Source: Gnetum montanum
Taxonomy: Eukaryota > Streptophyta > Gnetopsida > Gnetales > Gnetaceae
Reading direction: 5' to 3'
DNA: 64,000 bases
Assembly (NCBI GenBank): GCA_015680685.1
Contig: MNCI01013916.1
Coordinates: forward strand, 565,160-629,159
The notes under the pieces were generated by a model that was not told the DNA's origin, did not search any database, and saw only the letters and a program-made list of their open reading frames with translations. Made by a program: the position numbers and the translations under genes. Positions 12,011 to 22,803 of the stretch are shown here, one piece after another. Within the stretch, counting starts at the first letter, position 1. Every line of letters starts with the position of its first letter.

Positions 12011-12480
12011 AAAAGTTTGTATTCAAGTTTGATGAGAAATGTAGGGAAGCTTTCCTCAGATTAAAGATGCTACTCACAATAACACCTATTCTGAGAATTC
12101 TAGAGGAAGAATTATCATTTGAAGTATTTACAAATGCCTATGAAATAGGAATTAGTGCTATTCTTTCACAAGAAAATAAAGTGGTATGTTATGAATCTCA
12201 CAAATTATGAAAAGCAAAGGTAAATTACTCAACCCATGATTTAGAATTACTATCAATTATTCATGCTTTGAAAGTCTAGAGACATTATCTTCGTGGAAAA
12301 AGGTTTTTACTAAAAAAAAATCATAAAAGTTTAGAAGATTTGTAGAGATAGCCTATTTTAAATACTCATCAATGATTATTGATAGAATTACTAGCTAAAT
12401 ATGATTTTGAAATCAAATATATTCTCAGTAAACAAAATGTGGTAGCTGATGCCCTTAGTTGAATGTCGAACTTGATGATA
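12011..12480 (+). pseudogene. RNase H domain (element I)
   Basis: The first catalytic block reads FEVFTNAYEIGISAILSQ (about 12118-12171), where the family has F-T-D-A-S; the Asp codon is now Asn, a G to A change. NYSTHDLELLSIIHALK follows near 12220, and VADALS at about 12445 marks the domain end. There are several in-frame stops. Confidence 0.8.
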
Positions 12481-13920
12481 GATGTGGTAACAACCCCAAT
12501 GAAATAAGAAATTAAGGAATAGATAAAATAATATCCTTATTTCAAGAATATTTTAATCAATATTTCCTCTGAGTCTCGATATCAACTTACCCCTAACGAT
12601 TTATTGATGAAAGGAAAAAGAGTGTACATATAAATAGAAAATTGGAGACTAAGGTTGTTGTGTGAAGCACATGAAGTACCATATGTAGGACACCCAAGTT
12701 ATATTAATACTTATATGATGTTACAAAAATCTTATTTCTAGCCTAGAATGAAGAATGATGTGTCTTCATACATTAAAAATTGTCCAAGATGCCAAAGAAT
12801 AAAAGCTGAACAAAGGAAACCTGGTGGGTTATTACAACCTCTAGAAGTTCCAATTTAGAAATAAAAATATTTTACCATGGATTTCATTGTGGGATTGCCA
12901 ATAACCAAAAGGGAAAATGACTCAACTTTGGTAGTGGTTGATTGTCTATCAACAATGATACATTTTATAACTTTGAAACCTACAAACATAGCCAAAGAAG
13001 TAGCCCAAAAATTCATACAAGAAGTATTTCTTTTACATGGATGTTAAAATCAATCATCTTAGACTAATATCCCAAGTTCATATCTAAATTCTAGCAAAAT
13101 TTCTTCAAAGATATTAGAACCAAATTGAAATTTAGCACAACTTACCACCCAGAGATCAATGGGCAAATCAAATGTGTGAATAGAATATTAGAAGATATTC
13201 TATAAAGATATGTTGGGAGTATACCAAAAACATGGGAGAATTATTTGCACATGGTAGAATTTTCCTATAATAACAATTATCAAGGTTCCATACATCAAAT
13301 ACCATTCAAAGTAGTATATGGATGTAACTGTTGTACACCACTAACCAAAGTAGATCCAACCTTAAGAACAAAATGAAAGAAAGAAGAAATGAAAATAATG
13401 GAAAACATTGTTACAAGAGTCAAACAAAATTTATAAGCTACCCAAGATAAATATAAGGAATATGTAGATCAGCATCAACTTAAGAAAGAATTCCAAGTGG
13501 GAGATCATGTACTACTGAGAGTAAAACCTACCAAAAGTTCTCTTAAAGTTGGAAAATATACTAAATTGGTACCCAGATATTGTGGATTCTTTAAAATTTC
13601 TAAAAGAATTGGTGAAGTAGTATATCGGTTAAATCTTCTAGCAACTTTAAAAAATTACCCAGTTTTCCATATAAGTTTGCTAAATAAATTTCATACAAAT
13701 GATGTACCATATGTGCTAGATGGGAATACTTTACCATTCAAATCCAATGCCAGCTTTGAAGTTAAACCCATTGTAATTAAAAACCATCGAACCAAAAAGC
13801 TATGAAATAAACCTATGTGCGAAGTACTTGTTTAATGGTCAAATTATGATCAGTAGACTTGGGAAAACAAGGAGTTTATTCTTATTACTTAACTCCAACT
13901 TTTTGATCAACATGATATTG
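12481..13920 (+). pseudogene. Integrase and chromodomain-like end (element I)
   Basis: The zinc-binding HHCC domain survives in part (CEAHEVPYVGHPS near 12663; NCPRCQR near 12780). The catalytic core starts FTMDFIVGLP at about 12872 and VVVDCLSTMIHF at about 12940; further on it is broken by frame changes. The C-terminal domain is open at 13497-13805 (GDHVLLRV...HISLLNKF). A chromodomain-like piece follows (about 13815-13875: EVLV-stop-WSNYD-...-TWENKEF). Chromodomains in this position are known to guide insertion into marked chromatin. Confidence 0.8.
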
Positions 13921-13982
13921 AATAATAAATTGTATTTATTATTGTTTTAATAAACTATATTTTATAATTTTTGATCTTTTGT

Positions 13983-14100
13983 TGGTATAGATGATAATGA
14001 GGATAATAAAGAAGTTAAAGATGAGGAGCATAACAAAGAAGTAGCATCTGAGTAGCTAGATATAGAGGAAGCACTCAAGGACAAGCTGGATGCTTAAGGG
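13983..14100 (+). pseudogene. Acidic pol tail after a T-rich interruption (element I)
   Basis: An Asp/Glu/Lys-rich frame (DDNEDNKEVKDEEHNKEVAS) resumes after a 60-base AT-rich interruption ending 'ttttgttggtatag', which looks like a splice acceptor. It runs up to the polypurine tract. It may be a final exon of pol or simply the acidic tail shifted by an insertion; I cannot decide. Confidence 0.4.
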
Positions 14101-14108
14101 AGGTAGAT
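14097..14108 (+). other. Polypurine tract of element I
   Basis: 'aagggaggtagat' directly precedes the TGTAATATCC start of the 3' LTR, as in other plant chromoviruses. Confidence 0.75.
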
Positions 14109-14575
14109 TGTAATATCCTATCCCTTGTTAAGGATGGAAACAAATTGTAAAAATGTAATTAACCTTCAAATGAAGGGGTGCCATGTTATGAGGAGTTACA
14201 ATTATTCATGTATCCCTCAAGAATGGGTTTGACCTATCTCATTTAAGCCTAGGTTTAAAGGTCATGTCGACATGGAGTTTGCAGATGCTGGAAGGGCAAG
14301 TAATGGAAGACATGTGAAGTAGAATAAGAAGGAACTGATCATCTCTTTAGCTAAACAGCCTAACTATGGTGGCAATGTCAAATTGCCTCTTAGGCTTAAG
14401 TGGAATGGGAAGATAACCTAGAGGGAGTTATAGTTCTCTCTCTTAGTAATAAAATGTTTCAATTTTTTTCCTATTCTATGTACTAGTTATTCATTTATCA
14501 AGTATTTATGATATTACCATTTCTTTGCTTACGAATGTGATGAGTTAAGTGACTTGTAATCATGTTTTTACAACA
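14109..14575 (+). repeat. 3' LTR of element I
   Basis: It starts TGTAATATCCTATCCC and probably ends TTTTTACAACA, about 467 bp, with an AATAAA-type signal at 14444. The right edge is inferred only from the TG...CA rule because no second LTR copy is present for comparison. Confidence 0.6.
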
Positions 14576-14595
14576 TCTAGGAACAATATGTCATA

Positions 14596-14735
14596 TTAAA
14601 CCATGAAACCTAAATCCTAAATCATGAAACATGAATCCTAAACTGCAAATCCTAAAAATCCTAAACCTTCAATCCCTCACTCCTATCTTGTAAAAACTAA
14701 AACCCATAAACCCTACCTTACAATAACTAGTATAA
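14596..14735. repeat. Degenerate telomere-like repeats
   Basis: About a dozen short words such as 'cctaaatcctaaatc', 'atcctaaaccttcaatccc' and 'cataaaccctacc' resemble the plant telomere unit CCCTAAA, with spacers and substitutions. They sit directly after element I's LTR. Confidence 0.45.
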
Positions 14736-14740
14736 CACCT

Positions 14741-15150
14741 TAAGCTCGGTTTATGGTTTTGAAGCTATTTTACCTCTTGAATTGCATGTATAATCACTTT
14801 AGGTGGCCTTGACCAACTTCATCAACAATTATTAGATTAAGGAGTTGTAGACAATGAACCTAAACTTAGTGGAGGAGTAATGTATGCAAGCGCTTATCCA
14901 CATTGAGCATCATCAAGAGAGGAAAAAATGACAGCACCACCATAACTTGACCAAGCATAAAATCAAGGAAGGTAACCTAATTCTCAAAGCCATCTGTGAG
15001 CATGCGAATAAATTCTTAGCCAACTAGGAAGGGCCCTTCCTTGTTATGAGAGCCTATGGTAATAAAGCATTTAGGATCACAAACATGGATGGGGATGAGT
15101 TGGCCAATTTGGTTAACCATTCCTATCTAAAACCTTATTACATGTAACCT
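14741..15150 (+). pseudogene. Fragment J: integrase C-terminal domain of a Tat-type Ty3/gypsy element
   Basis: The fragment begins in the segment before the C-terminal domain (LPLELHV, where the family has a YG-EA-LP-E block). It includes HHQERKK, then KIKEGNLILKAI near 14950, EGPFLVMRAYGNKAFRITNMDGDEL near 15030-15110 and a final YLKPYY. The order matches the end of Tat-lineage integrases. Three or four in-frame stops are present. A tandem repeat of the type seen in segment H follows at once, suggesting the same element family. Confidence 0.7.
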
Positions 15151-15184
15151 ACATGTAGCCTACAATGGCCACAACATTAACGAT

Positions 15185-15340
15185 CATCAACAAGAGAGCC
15201 TACTCTACCATGGCCTATGGAAGCCTTAAACTACCCCATGGTCCACTATAACCTTAAACTAGCACCACATCTTAACAGGGCCTTAAATTGATACCATGGT
15301 CCACCATAGCCTTAAACTAGCAACATTGGTAACTTGGGCA
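15185..15340. repeat. Tandem repeat after fragment J, unit about 50-60 bp
   Basis: Three diverged copies of 'ccatggtccaccatagccttaaactagcac'. The same core appears as 'ccatggcccgcaatggccttaaaactac' in the array at 31480-31760. Post-pol tandem repeats are known from Tat-lineage elements. Confidence 0.65.
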
Positions 15341-16261
15341 GTTTGGTTTTATCATTCTATGTGGTCTATATGCATTGTAATGTTATAACATGCTATGTTT
15401 GCTTGGTTTTCTTGTCCTCTTAGAGTTTTGTTTGCAAGATGGAGCTTGGAATCATCGCAAGGGTGCAACTCATTAAGGTAGCAAGCCACCACCTGACCTT
15501 AATGTACACAATTCAATGAGTTTGTCCTACTATGTTGAGAGTGCTTGTACCATTGCCCTCCATCTAGCATCACTCCTTAAGCCCAACCCCATAGCTTAAT
15601 TATGACCTTCCATACCTTGGAAAATAATGTTGACCTATGTTTTCCACTCATTCACTATGGCCATATGACATATCTTCATCATGCTTCATCCTCAAATCCA
15701 CTTGAATGTAACACAATTCATTCACCAGGAAATCATTAAGTCCATTGAGCATAACACATCTTGTTCAATAGAATAACCCCCAAGTCCATTGAGTTAAACA
15801 CAATCCACTCTATGGGAAAATCATATCAAACTAGTCTTACAAAAGAAACCTAATGAAGGTTTCACACCATAAAAAAAATGGGGGGAAGGAAATTGCCAAG
15901 GAAGCCAAATGGCTAATGAAGCCTTAAAGCCAAATTGCCAAAGAAACCTTAGAGCAAAGTGATTGGGTCTTCAAATGTATTTGTCGAGTGACCAATACTC
16001 TAAAACATGTCAGTGTCACACTATAGCCATGATGACAACACTTGCAATGCATTGTTAGCCTTCATGACCATCTCACTAATGACCATTACTACTATCTCAT
16101 CATAGATTTATCTCATACAAGCACTCTTTAGCATGGTTCGACACAACTGGATCAAGCATGAAGAGGGAACTTTAGTGGTGGACTTTTTTTGGTGTTTTGT
16201 ATTCTTTGTTCGTACATCTTGGGTCAATCCTCTAGACACTAACAAAGAGGAGCCATTCAAA
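15341..16261. other. No gene; possible 3' end of the element that left fragment J
   Basis: No open frame of note. At 15871-15891 'aaaaaaaatggggggaaggaa' looks like a polypurine tract, followed by 'ttgccaaggaag', a possible LTR start at 15894. If so, element G (from 16262) inserted into that LTR. The LTR's other part was not recognised right of G. Confidence 0.35.
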
Positions 16262-17308
16262 TGAGGACCTTTTGGTACATCAAAACATTAATAAAAATGG
16301 AAGACAAGGTTGTTTGTGTGTGTGTGCGATTGTTGTGCTTAAAGGAAAAGAACTTGGATTGAGATAAGAAGGCTTGCAAAAGACCAAGTTTGTGGAGAAG
16401 GAACAAAGAATTCAAAGTGTAATGGAAGATTGAAGGATGCACAGGAAAAGATGTATTCAAGAAACAACATACATCTTTCATTAGATAAATATGTCTTTCC
16501 CTAGATAAAGAAGTCTTCATAGAATGTAGGCTAGTTTTAGAAAGACATCTTTCACTAGACAAATATTTCTTTCTAGAATGAAGGAAAATACTCAAAGATA
16601 TCTTAGGCATGAAGCAGTCATCTTTCATGACTGTTAGCTAACAGTTGCATAAGTTCCAAGATGGATTTGAAAACCTAATGACTATAATAAGAAATCATTC
16701 TCATTGGGAAATGAGCAAGCCCTTATATAATCATTGTGTAATCATTTGGTAATCATTGTAATCATTGGTGCTCTTCATTGTATTATCATTTGTCCATTGT
16801 AAAGTGTGCTATATCTCAAAGTGCAAGGATCGACAAACTAAGTTGTATTCATCCCTTGTAATTTTTGTTCTCCCTTATTACCCCATAGGATTGATGTACT
16901 TCTCATAGGAAGACATGTTTCTTAAACTTATTAGGATCCTATAGGATTGAGTGGTTGTATAGTGCCACAACACTTTGGAGCAAAGCTTAAAATTGTAAAG
17001 GTTGTGGAAGCCTAGAAATCACATTCTAAGATTCTTAAGACCTTGTGGGGTTGAGTGGTTAGTGTAGTATCACAACACTCTAAAGTGGAGCTTAGATCTT
17101 GTATAGGGTGTGGAACCCTTCAAACCACATTTGAGAGCAACAAAGTCTAGAGGTGTGCTTGTGGTTTATCCTCTAAGTGTGAACTACCCAAGTTGGGGAA
17201 CCACGTAAATTTTCTATGTGTGCTTTGTCCAACAAAGTTTAATTTGGAAACCTTATTCATCCCCCCATCCTCCCCTCCCCACCTCCCTTTTAAGTTCAAT
17301 GATCCACA
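16262..17308 (+). repeat. 5' LTR of element G
   Basis: Runs from TGAGGACCTTTT to GATCCACA. It has a short GT microsatellite (about 16313-16327), then an array of AGACATCT/AGATGTCT-type words (about 16448-16630), then 'cccttatataatcatt' (TATA-like, 16731-16746) followed by three GTAATCATT words. The 3' LTR shows the same order. Confidence 0.85.
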
Positions 17309-17310
17309 AG

Positions 17311-17322
17311 TAGTAATAAAAC
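17311..17322 (+). other. Primer-binding site of element G, decayed initiator-tRNA-Met type
   Basis: 'tagtaataaaacctagta' starts two bases after the LTR. It fits TGGTATCAGAGCCTAGTA with five differences, three of them G to A. This is the usual copia primer site. Confidence 0.5.
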
Positions 17323-17364
17323 CTAGTACTCTTCTTTGTCATCATCAACATAAAGAGTGAACAA

Positions 17365-19070
17365 TGGATGGGACATATTACATAAAGCCACCCATGTTTG
17401 ATGGATTTGACTTCACCTATTGAAAAGCTAGAATGAAAGTGTTCTGCAAATCCATGGAGTTTGAAGTGTAGAAGTCAATCCTTGAAGGCTACGCTCCACC
17501 TATCAATAGCTCCATTGATATCATCAAGCCTCACAACAAATGGCCACAAGAGAAGAAAGATAAGTTCATGTTTGATTCTAGGGCAAAAAATTGTTTATAT
17601 TATTCTTTGAATAAATTCAAATTTAATAGAGTAGCAAGATGTAAAATAGCCAAAGAAATTTACTAAATTTAGAAGCTATGTATGAAGGTACCTCTATTGT
17701 TAAGCAATCAAAATTGTTAATCTTGCAAAGTGAATACGAAAAGCTTAAAATGAGAGAAGGTGAAAAGATAAAAGATTACTTCTCTAGAGATAATGATATT
17801 ATTTTAATCATTAGGGGTATTGGTAAAGACTTTCCTAAAAGTAATGTGATCATTAAAATGATTAGAACTCTTCAACCAAAGTTCAGACCCAATGTCACAA
17901 TAATTGAAGAAATCAAAGACTTCTCAACTTTGAAATTTGAAGAACTTCAAAGTGCTCTCATTGCTTATGAAATGAATCTTATAAGTAAAGGAGCTATTCA
18001 AGAAAGATCCATTGCCTTGAAGACTACCTCCAATGAGAAGGAGATTAATGAGCATGATGAGGATGATGAAGATGATATTACCTTTCTCACTAGGAAGCTA
18101 CAATGATTGATAATAAGAAAGAATAAAGGAACACATCAATAAATATTCAATCCATTCAAAGGTAATGAAAGAGGTAGGAATTTTTTGAATTCTAAGTTAG
18201 ACTTATCTTTCATATAATGTTGGGTTTTTTGAGGAAGAGGCCATATGGCCTCTAAATATCCTAGAAATTTTAGGTTGTAGTCCAAGATCAAGTCCACTAA
18301 AGAAGTCAACTTCTATATAAGTTGGGATGATTGGAAGCAAAGTGAGGAAGAAGTGGAGGATGATGAAAAAATTCTCATCTCATCTACATGGCCCTCACTA
18401 AAGACAATGCTAATTCATCAAACAATGATCTTAATGATGATCAAAGGTTTGATCTTTTATGTAATGAGCTTCTATCATTTCAAAGTATTTGCATTAAGTA
18501 AACAAGTCAAGTCTAAATATTAGGAAATATCATTATTAAATTTGACTATTTCCAATCTTTCTAAACAACTCTCAAACCTAAGGGCTAAGAATAAAAAGAT
18601 AACCTCATCTTTAGAATAGGCTAAAGTGGAAGTTGTAGATGTTAAATTAATAAATGAGAGATTGGAAAAAGGAAAGGAATCCCTTCTAATGGTCCTAAGA
18701 TAAGAAAGAAGTCCACAAGATAAGAGGGGTCTATGATGTTGTAATCAAGGACATTCATCACCAAAAAACACATCCCAATCAAATGATCCTCCTAAAGAAA
18801 AATCTAGTGCATCAAAATCAAAGGGAGCACCCATATCTCAAAAGGGTCCTAAAAGGTTTGATTATTCTAATCACTCATACTACCATAAGAGGATTAGGTG
18901 TTATTATTGTCATAAGTTAGGACATAAACAATGGTATTTCAATATTAAATATTATCATATCATAGAACCCCTTAGTCTTATCAAAGTGCACCAAGAAAGG
19001 GTGTTGTGTAGGATTACATGGGAGATTGAATGTCAACTCAAAAGACCAAAGCATCAAGAAAAGAATGGAT
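17365..19070 (+). pseudogene. Copia-type Gag (UBN2 family), element G
   Basis: It begins MDGTYYIKPPMFDGFDFTY, then a stop where the family has Trp (family pattern P-x-FDG-x-NY-x-W). The body is open at 17678-18106, with YEGTSIVKQSKL, LKMREGEKIKDYFSR, IIKMIRTLQPKFRPNVTIIEE and FEELQSALIAYEMNL, all hallmark segments. A stop at 17664 and a frame change before 17678 break it. The zinc knuckle near 18895-18945 reads CYYCHKLGHKQWYF; the last Cys of CX2CX4HX4C is Phe. Acidic (EHDEDDEDD) and Lys-rich linkers lie between. It would encapsidate the element RNA. Confidence 0.85.
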
Positions 19071-19319
19071 AGTTAAATGACATGAATAGGGGAATCAAGA
19101 CACCCTCGTCAACAAATTCATAAAAGGGAACCAAGCTTTGGACATTGGATAAGTTTAGTTAAGAAGAGAGTCCTCAAAATAGGAAACTCATTCTCTAGCC
19201 CTCTGAACATCATGACCTTTTGATAATGTTGTAGGTAAGTAGAGGTAAGCTTTCTTTTGTTTTTAAGTTTTCATTAAGACTGTAATCCATTAATAGCCTT
19301 TCCTAATCCCATGCTAATT

Positions 19320-19556
19320 TTGTCAAAGCCATCTTTCCAAAAGGAAATACATCTTTAGATAACTAAAGACATCTCTTGAAAGCTATCTTCGTGTAAACAA
19401 AGATGTCTCTTTCATTTACTATGCACTATGTTCAAGGCATCTATTGGGTAAGAAAGACATCTACTGTGAATTTCAAATTTAGGAAAGATGTCTTTCTTTC
19501 ATAAAATACATCTTCTTTTTCATTCAAGGCCCTCAATTCTCTACTACTATAAAAGA
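19320..19556 (+). promoter_or_regulatory. Candidate internal promoter: U3-like motif array plus TATA box (element G)
   Basis: Between gag and the second ORF lies an array of AGATGTCT/AGACATCT-type words (19324-19515: 'aaagacatctctt', 'aaagatgtctcttt', 'aaagacatct', 'gaaagatgtctttc'). The same words fill the LTR U3 upstream of the LTR's TATA. The array is followed by 'ctactataaaagataaa' (TATAAAAG at 19549-19556), about 48 bases before the ORF's ATG at 19604. This looks like a copy of the LTR promoter serving the second ORF; transcription is inferred, not shown. Confidence 0.5.
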
Positions 19557-19603
19557 TAAAACCCCCCATTTTTGTCATATCCCTTCAAATCTATCCCATA
19601 TAG

Positions 19604-21200
19604 ATGACAAGGGCTCCACCATTTGTAGTGCTTTTATCAGAGATGGCCCATAAGAAGATTGGAACATCTAGGGAACCACCCAAGAAACATTCAAGAGGAA
19701 GTTCCAATTATGTGTTGTCCTCTTACATACCCTAGTTTTGTAGCACAAGTGCACAGCATAGGTTTGAGGCAACTCAAACCACTAGCATCATTTTTGAACA
19801 TTCTCTTATTTTTCCAACTCATAGACAGTAAACCCTACTAGACTATTTTAAGCTTTTGAACTAGAACACTTTCATTACTATGAATTTTCTAGTGCCTAAG
19901 GTGCTAATTAGAGAATTTTATCATAATATAATTACTTCTGATGCTATTGTTGGGGTGTTCACATCAATGGTTGGGGGAATTATTTTTGAGATCTCTCCCT
20001 CAGTTATGAATGCAATTATGGGTGTTTCTAGTCTTAATGTTTTCCAAGTAACCATTGATACCATGCATGATATTTATACAAATGGTATAATTTCCATAGC
20101 ACATGATGAATTTTGTGATGTATTGTTTGGCAGAGACATGACTTTTGAAAACGATCATATTAAGAGAAGAAAGATGACTCATGATACCTCCACCTTGTCT
20201 CTTATTATTCTATATAACATCATGGTGAAAGGTACTACCTATAGTTATCTATTTCCACCCTAGGATTTTGTACTTTATTGTCTTCTTACAGGTTTAACAT
20301 TGGGTCTAGGGCATACACTCTACTGAGACATTTTGAGCCTCTATGCCAAGGAGAGAATAATTGGATACCCCTACCTCATCATCCTATTAATGCACTAGAG
20401 GGTTGTACCTATTCCAGAGTTGTCTTTACTCAAAGGCAAGAGGAGTCTCAATGAGTACATTGAGAAGATGAGTACTTCCCATGCCACAAAGGTGAGCCTA
20501 AGTACCAAATCAAGAAAAATAGTTAGATCATCATCTATGACCTCTCACTAGCTGAGGAGGTTCAAATCTTCATGTGCCTAGATTAGTTCATTGCTAAGGA
20601 AGCTTCTTCGACCCTTTGCATGAGCTATTAGGAAGCTTAGGAGGAACCTCTCTTACTTGTGTAAGAGTTTGGATGTAGCTAGCATTCCACCTTCCTCCAA
20701 AGGGTAGGTTTTTAAGGAGGTTACTACTCCTACTATTTCTAATAGTGAGGAGGATGTTCCTGCCCCACCATAACATTCTTCAGTAGCTAGATCCTCATGT
20801 ATGTATGACTTAGGGATGGAGTTAGATTCAGAGATAGGGGCACCCCCAACTAGTGTCTAGGGGAAGCACCATGCTCTTATGTAACAACCAAAGCACCATG
20901 ATCTAGTCCCTATTGCTTATTCAATTCCTCCATTAGCTAATGCTCCTCACTCACTTGAGCAATAAGTTATGGAGAGTATCTTTGGGATCACATCCCAATG
21001 GGTACCAGTCCAATAGCCTCCAGATCCACTAGCTTCATCTTAACTTTGAGTGAAGCTCCATCCTAGGTGTGCTCCTATGCAGTAGGTTGAGTCCTCTAAT
21101 GAGGATACCCAAAGATCAAGCCATCCTAACACTAGTAGTGATGACAATGAGAAGGAGACTTACCATCCATATAGAGTAGCAGAGGATTTAGATTTTGCAG
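19604..21200 (+). pseudogene. Accessory ORF of element G: plant transposon/mobile-domain-like protein
   Basis: The start MTRAPPFVVLLSEMAHKK is in the good context AGATGA. After a Ser-rich N-terminus, the part open at 19880-20263 has REFYHNI, IIFEISPSVMNAIMGV and, at its end, LIILYNIMVKGTTYSYLFPP followed by 'FVLYCLLTGLTLGLGHTL'. This order is typical of the putative plant transposon protein domain found beside many retroelements. A Pro/Ser-rich acidic tail follows (EEDVPAPP; SNEDTQRSSHPN). Two hydrophobic, membrane-like stretches continue in the same frame at about 21400-21600. About twelve stops are present. The function of such ORFs is unknown; an envelope-like role has been suggested for ORFs in this position. 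Confidence 0.6.
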
Positions 21201-21612
21201 ATGCAACTAAGGTTAGTGAAGGATACCTCAGGTGGTTATTCCTCTCTTCTTTTATTGATGCTCAAAAAGGAGAAGACATTTTTTGGTTCTCACATGTGAT
21301 TTTGGGAATTTTTCACATATGTTACTCATGCGATATGACAATTCTAGACAATTGTACTCTGATGTGATTATGGATACTTTGGTATGCAATAGTTTGCGAA
21401 TGAGTTATATACAGATGGTGTTTTCCCTTGTTATCTTTGTGTGGTATATCTTACTCTTTATTTTTTGCATTTGCATTGTTTCATGTACTATTAAACCTCC
21501 ATGCTTATCCTTGTCCTTTGCTACCATAAGAATTTATATGCCTTAATGATTTCATTAGTCTATTTTTATGCACCTTATATGTTTTTATATGTTTTATCCT
21601 TTTTGGTTATGT

Positions 21613-21629
21613 CCAAAAAGGGGGAGAAG
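21613..21629 (+). other. Upstream polypurine tract (element G)
   Basis: 'ccaaaaagggggagaag' is the classic copia polypurine tract, but it lies about 90 bases before the 3' LTR. A second, weaker tract 'caaaaatgggaaaat' touches the LTR at 21706-21720. Confidence 0.6.
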
Positions 21630-21720
21630 TAGTTCATGTGTTATTATGTATTGGGACTATGTATTGGTACAAGACTAACCCATTTTTGTAAGTTTTAGAA
21701 ATTATCAAAAATGGGAAAAT

Positions 21721-22798
21721 TGTGGACCTTTTAGTATGTCAAATCATTAAGAAAAATGGAAGATAAGGTTGTTTGTGTGTGTGTGTGTGTGTGATTGTTG
21801 TGGTTAAAGCACAAGAACATAGATTGAGACAAGAAGATTTATGGAGGATCAAAGTTATGGATAAGGAATGAAGAATTAAAAGTAGAAAGGAAGGTTGAAG
21901 AAAGATGTCTCTAGGAAATAGTAGATGTCTTGAGAGAATTGAAGGATGCACAGGCAACAATGTCTTCAAGAAACAATAGATGTATTTCATCAGACAAAGA
22001 TGTCTTTCCCTAGACAAAGATAGCTGCATAGAATGCAAGTTAGTTTCAGAAAGATGACTTTCAACAAACAAAAATGTCTTTCCAAAATGGAGGCAAATAC
22101 AAAAATACATCTCAAGCATAAAGAAGACATCTTCCATGATCATTAGCTAGTCATTGCACAAGTTCCAAGTGGATTTGAACACATGGTGACTATAAGAAGA
22201 CATCATTCTCATTGGGATATATGCAAACTCTTGTAAAATCATTGTGTAATCATTTGGTAATCATTGTAATCATTGTTGCTCATCATTTTATTATCATTTG
22301 TCAATTGTAAAGTGTGTTATACCTCAAAGTGCAAGGATCAGCAAACTAACTTGCATTCATTCCATGTAATTGTTGTTCTTCCTTGTTGCCCTACGGGGTT
22401 GACGGGTTTTTCATGGGAAGGGATCTTCCTTGAGCTTGTTAAGATCCTATGGGATTTAGTGGTTGTGTAGCCCCACAAAAATTTGAAGTGGATCTCAAGA
22501 TTATAAAGGTTCTAGAAGCCTAGAAATCGCATTCTAAGCTTGTCAATACCTTATAGGGTTGAGTGGTTGGTGCAACATCATAACACTCTAGAGCAAAGCT
22601 TAGATCTTGCACAAGGTGTGGTACCCTTCAAATCATATTTGAGAGCAACAAAGTATGAAGGTATGCTTGTGATCTACCCTTCGAGTGTGGACTATCCAAG
22701 TTGGGGAACCACATAAATTTTGTGTGTGTGGTTTGTCTAATAAATTTCAATTTGGGGAACTTATTCATCCCTTCCCCTTCTAAGTTCAATAATCCACA
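21721..22798 (+). repeat. 3' LTR of element G
   Basis: TGTGGACCTTTTAG to AATCCACA, 1078 bp, collinear with 16262-17308. It has a longer GT microsatellite (about 21769-21791) and extra AGATGTCT words (21900-22140). The differences from the 5' LTR are many point changes and small indels, so the insertion is old. Confidence 0.85.
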
Positions 22799-22803
22799 TG
22801 AAA

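Larger units (their letters stand above)
9452..14575 (+). mobile_element. Element I: decayed Ty3/gypsy chromovirus
   Basis: Contiguous plus-strand order gag, protease, RT, RNase H, integrase, chromodomain-like end, polypurine tract and 3' LTR, all in various frames with many stops. A chromodomain-like sequence after the integrase places it with the chromoviruses, unlike the other Ty3/gypsy copies in this window. The 5' LTR was not found. The element cannot encode functional proteins, but every domain is recognisable in order. Confidence 0.85.
16262..22798 (+). mobile_element. Element G: complete pol-less Ty1/copia retrotransposon with an accessory ORF
   Basis: Two LTRs of about 1.05 kb flank a copia-type gag (UBN2-like) and a second ORF of the plant transposon/mobile-domain type. 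No protease, integrase, RT or RNase H was found. The flanks TCAAA (16257-16261) and TGAAA (22799-22803) form a 5-bp target-site duplication with one mismatch, so this is a single intact insertion. Replication would need enzymes from a related autonomous copy. Confidence 0.85.

Noticed and set aside
16257-16628. 123-codon minus-strand frame and its twin at 21739-22143
   Set aside because: Both are antisense frames of the two LTRs of element G; their similarity to each other only reflects LTR duplication.
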